Shown here in pieces: positions 1 through 6,727 of a stretch of 24,938 nucleotides of DNA. Each line of letters starts with the position of its first letter. Positions within the stretch are counted from its first letter, which is position 1. The notes below the pieces were generated by a model. It had not been told where the DNA came from and did no database searches. It saw only the letters and a program-made list of their open reading frames with translations. The DNA is taken from NCBI GenBank assembly GCA_005800255.1, contig SYGW01000074.1, forward strand, positions 1-24,938. The letters are read 5' to 3'. The translations under genes were made by a program, and so were the position numbers. Source of the stretch: Nitrospiraceae bacterium. Its GTDB lineage: Bacteria > Nitrospirota > Nitrospiria > Nitrospirales > Nitrospiraceae.

Positions 1-154
1 AGACCTGATCAAGGAAGTGAACCGCGTGGACGTGGGATCGGTCGGAGAATTCAGCCATGCGGTTTCGAAGGTCCGGCGCGGCGACACCATCCTGCTCCGC
101 GTGCTGCGAGAAAGCCGCGCGTTCTACGTGGTGCTGAAATCAACCGAGCCCTGA
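1..154 (+). CDS. C-terminal end of an HtrA/DegP-like serine protease, PDZ domain (5' partial)
   Basis: Only the last 50 codons are present, read in frame from base 2 to the TGA at 152-154. The visible peptide has the pattern of the end of a PDZ domain: a short strand with NRVDVGSVGEF, then a helix, then GDTILLRVLRESRAFYVVLK. This matches the second PDZ domain at the C-terminus of periplasmic Do/HtrA proteases, which degrade or chaperone misfolded envelope proteins. The protease domain lies outside the window, so the catalytic triad cannot be seen. Another PDZ protein, such as a site-2 or C-terminal processing protease, remains possible. It converges on radC with only 14 bases between the two stop codons. 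Confidence 0.6.
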   Translation, partial: DLIKEVNRVDVGSVGEFSHAVSKVRRGDTILLRVLRESRAFYVVLKSTEP

Positions 155-168
155 CGGATCGCTACGCC

Positions 169-869
169 CTAGCCCGTCAGCCAGCCTTGGTCGGCAAAGC
201 TGACATAGTTCCCATCGCCGACGACCAGATGGTCCAACACCTCAATCCCCAAGAGCTGGCCTGCCGACACCAACCGTGCCGTCAGCACTCGATCCTCCTG
301 GCTCGGCATCGGATCGCCGCTGGGATGGTTGTGCAGGAAGATCACCGCCGCCGCTGATTCTTTGACCGCAAGGGTAAAGACTTCTCTCGGATGGACGATG
401 CTGAGCGTCAAGCTGCCAGCCGACACCGTCGCATCGCGCAGGATCGCATGTTTGGCATCCAACAACACCACTTTGAAAATTTCATGACGGAGATCGCGCA
501 ACGCGGGATGGTAATGGGTGAAGAGCTCACGACTCGAAGTGATCTTGGCGCCTTTCGTCAGAGGACCAGCCAAAGCCCTCTTCCCCAACTCCAGCGCCGC
601 CTTCAATTGCGCCGCTTTGGCCGTCCCACGCCCGGCACGGCGCAGAGCTCCTCGATGCCGCATTGCGCCAGCCCTGCCAGCCCTACCAGCCGGTCAAGAA
701 TGTCCATTCCGACATGGACCGCTGAACAGCGGTGCCGCCCGACGCGAAGCAGAATGGCCAGCAGTTGCGCATCGGTCAATGTTTGCGAACCTTGAGCCAA
801 TAATCGTTCACGAGGCCGTTCCGTTTCGGGCCATTGCGCAATCCCTCGCCCGGATTTCTTGCTCGCCAT
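169..869 (-). pseudogene. radC: RadC/MPN+ (JAB domain) protein, frameshifted
   Basis: Two overlapping minus-strand frames together make one RadC of about 232 residues, the usual family length. The first frame starts at ATG 869, preceded by a G-rich ribosome-binding stretch (AGGGGGG, about 8 bases away), and carries the helix-hairpin-helix part ending ELCAVPGVG. The second frame resumes with TAKAAQLKAALELG and holds the MPN+ metalloprotease-like motif HNHPSGDPMPSQED. The switch lies at the GGG/ACG step near 624-626 and is repaired by adding one base, so one base is missing. Without it, translation runs into a TGA about seven codons later. RadC is named for DNA repair, but its biochemical role is not established. 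Either the gene is a recent pseudogene or this is an assembly error. A GTG at 896 is a weaker alternative start. Confidence 0.8.
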
Positions 870-1034
870 AGTGCCCCCCTGCACAAAAAGTGACACTCCG
901 GACGTTTTTGGACTGGCTCTAGCCCCCTTCCTGCCTACTCATGACAAATACGTATAGCCTAACCTGCTGAAATTACGCACATCTTTTGCTTTAACACGTT
1001 GGCAGCAGTGCACATCACAACCAGGGAGGATTCG

Positions 1035-1208
1035 ATGGGATGTCCGAAATGCAAAGGTCTCATGATGTTGGAGTGGTTCTCAGACTTCTTTTTGATATTT
1101 TACGCCTGGAAATGCATTAACTGCGGCGCGATCATCGACCGCACCATTTCCAACAACCGGCGGAAGAGCTTGGCCGTGCAGGAACCCCAGGCAGTGGCGA
1201 CCCGCTAA
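1035..1208 (+). CDS. Small zinc-ribbon protein, 57 aa, function unknown
   Basis: The ATG at 1035 is chosen because AGGGAGGA lies 5 bases upstream; an upstream in-frame GTG at 999 has no such site. The peptide has two CxxC knuckles, CPKC at residues 3-6 and CINC at 27-30, which would bind one zinc ion. Between them is an aromatic, hydrophobic stretch (WFSDFFLIFYAW) where a ribbon protein would normally have a polar loop. That stretch could be a buried core strand pair or a membrane or partner contact. The tail is basic and then polar. I do not recognise a named family and infer no function. It stands alone between radC (opposite strand) and rsmD. Confidence 0.7.
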   Translation: MGCPKCKGLMMLEWFSDFFLIFYAWKCINCGAIIDRTISNNRRKSLAVQEPQAVATR

Positions 1209-1281
1209 GACCATCGCAATTCGTCTCCCGCTGGTCGCCACTCGTGGTCGCGGTAATGATGCGTCGACCTCACGGCCCTTC

Positions 1282-1306
1282 ATGCCGCCACAGTACCAGG
1301 CGGCAT
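1282..1306. repeat. Perfect 8-bp inverted repeat in the gap before rsmD
   Basis: ATGCCGCC at 1282-1289 and GGCGGCAT at 1299-1306 are exact reverse complements separated by 9 bases. No T-run follows on either strand, so it is not a textbook Rho-independent terminator. It may be a transcript-end hairpin for the zinc-ribbon gene 74 bases upstream, or a protein-binding site. The rest of the 1209-1483 gap holds a possible rsmD promoter and nothing else I can identify. Confidence 0.4.
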
Positions 1307-1420
1307 TATAAGTAGCCCCTCAAAAGTCGTCAAAACGCTTCCATTTCTCACGCCAGCTCCTCGTGACCAGCCGCACCAGCGCGCCGGATAAATCCCGCAG
1401 ATCTCCGCAGAGCAGTCACC

Positions 1421-1450
1421 TTGACCCCTTCAAAAACGCTATGTTAGAGT
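1421..1450 (+). promoter_or_regulatory. Possible sigma-70 promoter for rsmD-coaD-aminotransferase
   Basis: TTGACC at 1421-1426 matches the -35 consensus at five of six bases. TAGAGT at 1445-1450 lies 18 bases downstream and keeps the important first, second and last -10 bases. The predicted transcript start is near 1457, giving a leader of about 27 bases before the rsmD ATG at 1484. The -10 is poor, so this is a suggestion only. Confidence 0.3.
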
Positions 1451-1483
1451 CAGTTGCTCCTGAAATGCCTCTCACCTGAAATT

Positions 1484-2065
1484 ATGCGTATCATTGCCGG
1501 ATCCCACCGAGGCAGACGCCTCAGTGGGCCAGAAGGGACGGCCCTCCGTCCCACATCAGATAAGGTTCGTGAAGCCCTCTTTTCGATTCTGGGGCCTCAG
1601 GTGGTTGGAAGTCGTTTTCTGGACTTATATGCTGGGACAGGAGCCGTCGGAATTGAAGCCTTGAGCCGTGGCGCCACAACCGTCACCTTTGTCGAATCAG
1701 ACCCCAAAGCCGTGAAGCTGTTACAGAAAAATCTACAGGCCTGTCAGCTGCTCGACCGGGCCAAGGTCTGTGCGGGACAGACCGCTACCTTTCTCGCGCG
1801 ACAAGACTGGTGGGATGGCCCCTATGACATCTTCTTTGCGGACCCGCCCTATGCCGCGCTGGAGGAGCTGGAGATCCTGATCCATGCCTGGAGGCCAGAG
1901 CTGCTGTCGGACGAAGCGACTGTGATCATTGAACAGGACTCGCGCACAACCTTACCGGACTCGATCGACCACGCGACCCTGGCGCGGCGATACGTTTACG
2001 GCGATACCTCGCTCTATCGGTATCGCCTCTCCACATCAGAAATTGCAGAGTCACCCGCATTATGA
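1484..2065 (+). CDS. rsmD: 16S rRNA (guanine-N2-)-methyltransferase RsmD
   Basis: RsmD transfers a methyl group from SAM to the N2 of G966 (E. coli numbering) in 16S rRNA during 30S assembly. The 193-residue product begins MRIIAGSHRGRRL, a typical RsmD start. It has the SAM-binding loop DLYAGTGAVGIEA from residue 47 and the catalytic DPPY at 120-123. The ATG at 1484 is preferred over a TTG at 1454 because the family begins at MRIIAG; no clear Shine-Dalgarno site precedes either. The stop overlaps the coaD start as ATGA, and this rsmD-coaD pairing is common in bacteria, so the two are probably co-transcribed and translationally coupled. Confidence 0.92.
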   Translation: MRIIAGSHRGRRLSGPEGTALRPTSDKVREALFSILGPQVVGSRFLDLYAGTGAVGIEALSRGATTVTFVESDPKAVKLLQKNLQACQLLDRAKVCAGQTATFLARQDWWDGPYDIFFADPPYAALEELEILIHAWRPELLSDEATVIIEQDSRTTLPDSIDHATLARRYVYGDTSLYRYRLSTSEIAESPAL

Positions 2066-2550
2066 AAATTGGCATCTATCCAGGCACCTTCGATCCCATT
2101 ACCCACGGGCACACGGACATCATCACCCGAAGCTTGAAGGTGTTCGATAAAGTGGTGGTCGCCGTCGCGCCGAATCCGGCCAAACATCCCCTCTTCACGC
2201 TGACCGAGCGGCTGGAGATGATCCGGACCGTGACGCGGGAGATCCAGGGAGTGGAAGTCACCCACTTCGACGGCCTGCTGGTGGACTATGTCCAGCGCTA
2301 CGGGGCCCATGCAATCATCCGGGGATTGCGGGCCATCTCAGACTTCGAGCATGAATTTCAAATGGCCCTCATCAATCGCAAAATCGCCAAGCAGGTCGAA
2401 ACCGTCTTCCTCATGCCCAGCGAAGAATATTCCTATTTATCCTCCACCATCATTAAAGACGTGGCCACCCATGGCGGGGCCCTTACGGAATTTCTGCATC
2501 CAGAAGTCGCACGCCGGCTGCAGGAACGAATCAGGAGTTTGAAAACATGA
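2062..2550 (+). CDS. coaD: Phosphopantetheine adenylyltransferase CoaD
   Basis: CoaD catalyses the penultimate step of coenzyme A synthesis: ATP plus 4'-phosphopantetheine gives dephospho-CoA and pyrophosphate, in the cytosol. The 162-residue length is typical. The nucleotidyltransferase signature GTFDPITHGH is at residues 8-17, followed downstream by the conserved IIRGLRAISDFEHE and the SSTIIKD motif that contacts the nucleotide. The start codon overlaps the rsmD stop (ATGA), and the stop codon overlaps the next start in the same way. That arrangement suggests a tightly coupled rsmD-coaD-aminotransferase operon. Nothing in the sequence looks unusual. Confidence 0.96.
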   Translation: MKIGIYPGTFDPITHGHTDIITRSLKVFDKVVVAVAPNPAKHPLFTLTERLEMIRTVTREIQGVEVTHFDGLLVDYVQRYGAHAIIRGLRAISDFEHEFQMALINRKIAKQVETVFLMPSEEYSYLSSTIIKDVATHGGALTEFLHPEVARRLQERIRSLKT

Positions 2551-3740
2551 AGCTTGCTGCACGTGTGGGACGGATCGCCCCCTCCCCGACTTTGGCCATG
2601 GCCGCGACCGCAAAAGCCATGGCGGCCCGCGGAATCAATGTCGCCGACTTTTCGTCCGGGGAGCCGGACTTCGACACGCCGGAGCCGGTGAAGGCCGCGG
2701 CGGAAGCCGCGATTCACGCCGGGTTCACCAAGTACACACCCTCGTCCGGCATCGATGAGCTGCGCCAGGCGATCATCGACAAGCTGCAGACGGAGCAAGG
2801 GCTCCGCTACGAGAAGTCGCAGGTACTGGTGTCCTGCGGCGCCAAACATTCCCTCTACAACCTGGCTGAAGCGCTTCTCGAAGCAGGCGACGAACTCATC
2901 ATTCCCGTGCCCTACTGGGTCTCCTATGCGGACCAGACCCTGCTCAACGACGCCACCCCGGTGTTCTTGCAGACCCGTGAAGAGGATGGCTACGCCATTG
3001 ACGCGAAGGAATTGGCGCGGCTGGTGACCCCGCGCACCAAAGCGATCATCGTCAATAGCCCCTGTAATCCGACTGGCGCGACCTACAACCGGGCGACGCT
3101 CGAACAGTTGGCCGAACTGGCCGTCAGCCGTGATCTGCTGCTCATTTCCGATGAGATTTATGAAAAAGTCCTCTATGACGGCGCAACCCACACGAGCATC
3201 GCGTCATTAGGACTGGAAGTGGCCGCCCGCACCATCGTGATCAACGGCGTGTCGAAAGCCTACGCCATGACCGGCTGGCGGATCGGCTACGCGGCGGGAC
3301 CGAAAGACCTCTTGAACGCCATGGCCAACATTCAAAGCCAGAGCACCTCCAACCCCTGCTCGATTTCCCAAAAGGCCGCCGTGGCGGCCTTGCGTGAAGG
3401 CGATGCCTTTACCAAGAAAATGGTCACCGAGTTCGACCGGCGGCGGCGCATGATCGTCGAGCGGTTCAACGCGATGCCAGGGGTTCGTTGCAGCATGCCC
3501 AGCGGAGCATTTTATGCGTTTCCCAATGTGAGCGGATTGCTCGGACGGAAGGGCCCCAACGGAACCATCGCCACCCCGACCGATCTGGCAAACTATCTCT
3601 TGAAGGACTTCCAGGTTGCCGTGGTCCCCGGCGAGCCGTTCGGGAGCAACCACCATATTCGGTTGTCCTATGCGACCAGCATGGAGACGATCGCCCTTGG
3701 CATGGATCGCCTCGACGCGGCGTTCAAACAACTCACGTAG
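2547..3740 (+). CDS. PLP-dependent class I aminotransferase (aspartate aminotransferase type)
   Basis: The 397-residue protein is a fold-type I, PLP-dependent aminotransferase. The phosphate- and substrate-binding NPTG is at residues 174-177 and the Schiff-base lysine is K237 in NGVSKAYAMTGWRIGYA. The N-terminal VADFSSGEPDFDTPEP is typical of the bacterial subgroup Ib (Thermus/Bacillus-like) aspartate aminotransferases, which move the amino group between aspartate or glutamate and 2-oxoglutarate. Some members of this subgroup also use prephenate or aromatic substrates, so specificity is not settled by sequence alone. CAGGAG lies 10 bases before the ATG, which overlaps the coaD stop (ATGA). 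It is probably the last gene of the rsmD operon; the next gene begins 73 bases later with its own strong ribosome-binding site. Confidence 0.9.
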   Translation: MKLAARVGRIAPSPTLAMAATAKAMAARGINVADFSSGEPDFDTPEPVKAAAEAAIHAGFTKYTPSSGIDELRQAIIDKLQTEQGLRYEKSQVLVSCGAKHSLYNLAEALLEAGDELIIPVPYWVSYADQTLLNDATPVFLQTREEDGYAIDAKELARLVTPRTKAIIVNSPCNPTGATYNRATLEQLAELAVSRDLLLISDEIYEKVLYDGATHTSIASLGLEVAARTIVINGVSKAYAMTGWRIGYAAGPKDLLNAMANIQSQSTSNPCSISQKAAVAALREGDAFTKKMVTEFDRRRRMIVERFNAMPGVRCSMPSGAFYAFPNVSGLLGRKGPNGTIATPTDLANYLLKDFQVAVVPGEPFGSNHHIRLSYATSMETIALGMDRLDAAFKQLT

Positions 3741-3813
3741 CAAGGCCCTCAGCCTGAGGAGCCCCGCAACGTGACGAAATTAGATTTTCTGGTGTAGCAG
3801 GAGGAAACGAATC

Positions 3814-4203
3814 GTGCCAATCTACGAATACCAATGCGACGGCTGCGCAGACCTGTTTGAAGTCAAACAAAGCATGAAGGACGACGCCCTCACCACCTGC
3901 CCGAAGTGCGGAAAATCTGTCCAGCGACTGATCTCTTCGCCGGCCATCATGTTCAAGGGCAGCGGGTGGTACGTAACCGACTACTCCGACAAAATGAAGC
4001 CGTCCTCGGGAAGCGAACCGCCGGCGCCCAAGACCGGGGAGAAGAAAGAGGCGGCGCCCAGCGCGTCCGACCAGACAACGCCTGCCGCTCCTGCGAATCC
4101 TGCTTCTCCCCCCGCGTCTGCGCCGACCGCTGCCCCAGCGAGTCCCGCCCCGGCGGCCTCCAGCACCACGACACCCGCACCCTCGTCTTCCGCTGCCAAA
4201 TAG
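3814..4203 (+). CDS. FmdB-type zinc-ribbon protein with Ala/Pro-rich tail
   Basis: The start is GTG 3814, preceded by AGGAGGA at 3799-3805. The first 60 residues are a typical FmdB/CxxC_CxxC_SSSS zinc ribbon: MPIYEYQCDGC, then CPKCGK, with cysteines at 8, 11, 29 and 32, followed by the family's GSGWYVTDY motif at about 49-57. FmdB proteins are widespread small regulators or accessory proteins; most have no defined role. Residues from about 63 to 129 are low-complexity, rich in Ala, Pro, Ser and Thr, and presumably disordered. Such a tail is seen in some members but is of unknown purpose. The gene converges on the coiled-coil lipoprotein gene, with 18 bases between stops. Confidence 0.88.
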   Translation: MPIYEYQCDGCADLFEVKQSMKDDALTTCPKCGKSVQRLISSPAIMFKGSGWYVTDYSDKMKPSSGSEPPAPKTGEKKEAAPSASDQTTPAAPANPASPPASAPTAAPASPAPAASSTTTPAPSSSAAK

Positions 4204-4221
4204 GCAGCGGAGCGAGGTGCG

Positions 4222-4632
4222 CTAGCGCGTCGCCTTCGTCGCGGCTTTCTTCTTGGCGGGAGCCTTCCGCGCGACCTTGGCCGATGGCTTGGCTGCGCCG
4301 GGCTTCGGCATGGCGACCTTCACCGACTTCGCCAGCCGCTCTTGCGCCGCCGCCAGATTGTCCTGCAAGTTGCCGATCATGGCAGACTTATCGCGGTTCG
4401 CCTTCGTGAGATCATCCACCTGCGCCTGCAGATCGTCCCGCACTTTCGAGAACGACGCCACTTGATTCTCGAGCTGCGCCTTCTCCGCGATCACCGTCTG
4501 TAGCTCGGCGCGCAATTGCTCGACTTGCGCCTGCAGCGCCGGAGGCCAGTAATCGCATCCGGACAAACTGACTGCGGATAAGGTGATTGCCGCCACTGCC
4601 ACAAGGTTGCGCACCATCATGGTTCGAATCAT
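4222..4632 (-). CDS. Predicted coiled-coil lipoprotein with Lys/Ala-rich tail
   Basis: The ATG at 4632 is preceded by GAAAGGAG about 8 bases upstream, which decides this start over an in-frame codon 10 residues earlier. The product is 136 residues. Residues 1-26 form a lipoprotein signal peptide (MIRTMMVRN, then a hydrophobic run) ending in the lipobox LSGC, with the lipidated cysteine at 26. Residues of about 32-95 show heptad-like spacing of L, V and A with many Q and E, so a coiled coil in the periplasm is likely. The last 35 residues are rich in Lys, Ala and Pro, resembling histone-H1-like tails, and may bind an anionic partner such as peptidoglycan or nucleic acid. The resemblance to Lpp-type or YgdR-like lipoproteins is only in layout. 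It follows tsaC by 36 bases on the same strand. Confidence 0.75.
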   Translation of the reverse strand: MIRTMMVRNLVAVAAITLSAVSLSGCDYWPPALQAQVEQLRAELQTVIAEKAQLENQVASFSKVRDDLQAQVDDLTKANRDKSAMIGNLQDNLAAAQERLAKSVKVAMPKPGAAKPSAKVARKAPAKKKAATKATR

Positions 4633-4668
4633 CAGGACTCTCCTTTCAAAATAAACATCCAACCGACT

Positions 4669-5346
4669 TCACCGACTCTCTGCTTCGAGATGCAGACCAT
4701 GAGCGGCCAACTGTTCCGCAATAACGTCTCGTTCGATGGCTCCCTCGCGAACGATTCTGATCGGTCCCCGCACATCGACAATGGTAGAGGGGCGCCCGCC
4801 AGGCGTCGGTCCCGCATCGACGATCAGATCGACCTCTCCACCGAGGCTCTGCTGAACGTCTTCAACGCTGCTAGGCGGCGGCAGGCCTTCCCGATTCGCG
4901 CTGGTGCCGGTCACGGGCCCGACCTGCCGCACGAGATCGACCAGCGGCTGACAGCCACTCAGGCGAATGCCGACGGAACCGGTTCCCGCCGTCACGGCAT
5001 CGGGGAGCGCCACGGCTGCAGGGAAGACAATCGTCAGAGGGCCGGGCCAAAACGCATTCATCAAGACGGTGGCAGCCGGAGGAGTCGCCTGAACCAAGGA
5101 AACCAATTGAGACGGGTCTCCAATCAGGAGAAGAATCGGTTTTCCCTCGGAGCGGCCCTTGACCCGCCATAACCTGGCCAGCGCCGGCTCGTCGAAGGGG
5201 GCTGCCGCCAGCCCGTAGAAACTTTCTGTCGGCAACACACAGAGACCGCCCGCTCCGAGCAGGCGGCGCACCTGCGCGGCAAGCACCGGAACGGTGGCAG
5301 CCACGTAGCGCTCGACCCTTGCCCTGGCAGGAACCATCAGCCCCAT
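4669..5346 (-). CDS. tsaC: Threonylcarbamoyl-AMP synthase (TsaC/Sua5/YrdC family)
   Basis: The 225-residue protein is a YrdC-domain enzyme of the kind that makes threonylcarbamoyl-AMP from threonine, bicarbonate and ATP for the t6A37 modification of ANN-decoding tRNAs. Visible family features are the PTESFYGLAA strand near residues 39-48, the basic K63-x-R65-xxx-K69 set in VKGRSEGKP, the FWPGPLTIV segment and the SAN motif in GTSANREG at about 148. There is no C-terminal Sua5 domain, so this is the short TsaC form. The start at 5346 lies only 6 bases from the purD stop, so co-transcription with purHD is likely. A second in-frame ATG lies three codons in. Confidence 0.88.
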   Translation of the reverse strand: MGLMVPARARVERYVAATVPVLAAQVRRLLGAGGLCVLPTESFYGLAAAPFDEPALARLWRVKGRSEGKPILLLIGDPSQLVSLVQATPPAATVLMNAFWPGPLTIVFPAAVALPDAVTAGTGSVGIRLSGCQPLVDLVRQVGPVTGTSANREGLPPPSSVEDVQQSLGGEVDLIVDAGPTPGGRPSTIVDVRGPIRIVREGAIERDVIAEQLAAHGLHLEAESR

Positions 5347-5352
5347 TCTGCG

Positions 5353-6627
5353 TTACGTGTGACGTGCGAACGCCCGGTGCGCAATATCCGTCCGGTAATG
5401 CGCCCCGTCAAAGGCAATCGACCGGGTCACGCGATAGGCTTCCGCTTGCGCGGCGGCCAGAGTCTTCCCCAGTCCTGTAATGCCCAGGACCCGCCCCCCG
5501 GCCGTCACCACCTCGGAGCCGGTTCGCGCGGTGCCTGCATGGAAGACCACCGTCGTCGCATCGGGCGCGGCCGGCAATCCGTGAATCGCGCGGCCGGTTG
5601 GATAGGAAGCCGGGTACCCTTCCGACGTCATGACGACACAGACCGCCGTGCCATCATGCCATTCCACGGTCAGCTGATCGAGCCGATGTTCGACCACCGC
5701 TTCGATCACCTCCAGCAAATCCGTCTTGAGCAACGGGAGGACGACTTGCGTTTCCGGGTCTCCCATCCTGGCGTTGAACTCCAAGACATAGGATACCCCC
5801 TTCACCACCATCAGTCCCGCATACAAGACGCCCTGAAAGGGACAGCCCATGCGAGAGAGGGCTTCGACGGCGGGATACAATACCTGCTTCGTGACCTGTT
5901 CGCGCAGGGCCATGGTGCCAAGCGGCGCAGGGCAATAGGCGCCCATGCCGCCCGTGTTCGGTCCTGTATCGCCGTCCCCGACCCGTTTATGATCCTGCGC
6001 CGGCAACATCGGCACCACGGTCCGGCCGTCCGTGAAGGCCATGATCGTCAGTTCCTCGCCGTCAAGAAACTGCTCGATCAAGACGCGCTGACCGGCCTGC
6101 CCAAACACCGCATGTTCCATCGAATCGCGGACGGCCTGCTTCGCCTCCTCGCGGGTCGTCGCAACCACCACGCCCTTCCCCTGCGCCAGCCCATCGGCCT
6201 TCACCACCACAGGAATGTCGTGCTGATCAAGATAGGCCAAGGCCGGAGTGAGCTGGTCGAAACTCTGCGACTTTGCCGTCAGGATCTTGGCGCTGGCCAT
6301 GATCTCTTTGGAAAATATTTTGCTGGCTTCGATGCGGGCGGCGCCTTTCGTCGGACCGAATATTTTGAGTTTCGCTTTGCGGAATTCGTCGACAATACCC
6401 AGAGCCAACGGCGCTTCCGGTCCCACGACCGTCAGATCGATCTGTTCCGACTGGACGAAGGCTTTCAAGCCGGCGATATCGTCCGCTTTGACCGGCACGC
6501 AAGTCGCGAAGGATTCGATTCCCGCATTGCCAGGCGCGCAGTAGAGTGTGGGCTTGCGGAGACTTTGCGCGAGCTTCCACACCATTGTGTGTTCTCGCCC
6601 CCCGCTCCCGATGACAAGAATCTTCAC
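5353..6627 (-). CDS. purD: Phosphoribosylamine-glycine ligase (GAR synthetase) PurD
   Basis: PurD joins 5-phosphoribosylamine and glycine using ATP to give glycinamide ribonucleotide, the second step of purine synthesis. The product is 424 residues from the GTG at 6627, preceded by GAGGAG; earlier in-frame codons add only non-family residues. The protein opens KILVIGSGGREHTMVWKL, the family N-terminal signature. It has the ATP-grasp features VVKADGLAQGKGVVVA and NTGGMGAY, and the metal- and ATP-binding stretch EFNARMGDPETQVVLPLL. It lies 100 bases downstream of purH and 6 bases upstream of tsaC on the same strand, consistent with a purine operon. Confidence 0.95.
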   Translation of the reverse strand: MKILVIGSGGREHTMVWKLAQSLRKPTLYCAPGNAGIESFATCVPVKADDIAGLKAFVQSEQIDLTVVGPEAPLALGIVDEFRKAKLKIFGPTKGAARIEASKIFSKEIMASAKILTAKSQSFDQLTPALAYLDQHDIPVVVKADGLAQGKGVVVATTREEAKQAVRDSMEHAVFGQAGQRVLIEQFLDGEELTIMAFTDGRTVVPMLPAQDHKRVGDGDTGPNTGGMGAYCPAPLGTMALREQVTKQVLYPAVEALSRMGCPFQGVLYAGLMVVKGVSYVLEFNARMGDPETQVVLPLLKTDLLEVIEAVVEHRLDQLTVEWHDGTAVCVVMTSEGYPASYPTGRAIHGLPAAPDATTVVFHAGTARTGSEVVTAGGRVLGITGLGKTLAAAQAEAYRVTRSIAFDGAHYRTDIAHRAFARHT

Positions 6628-6727
6628 CGTCGACTCCTCAATTCTTTCCTGGAGTGGTGCGCGCGACACGAATGTTCAAACCGGCCAACCAAGCCGAGAA
6701 CGACGCGGAGGCTGGCTCCAACATCCG

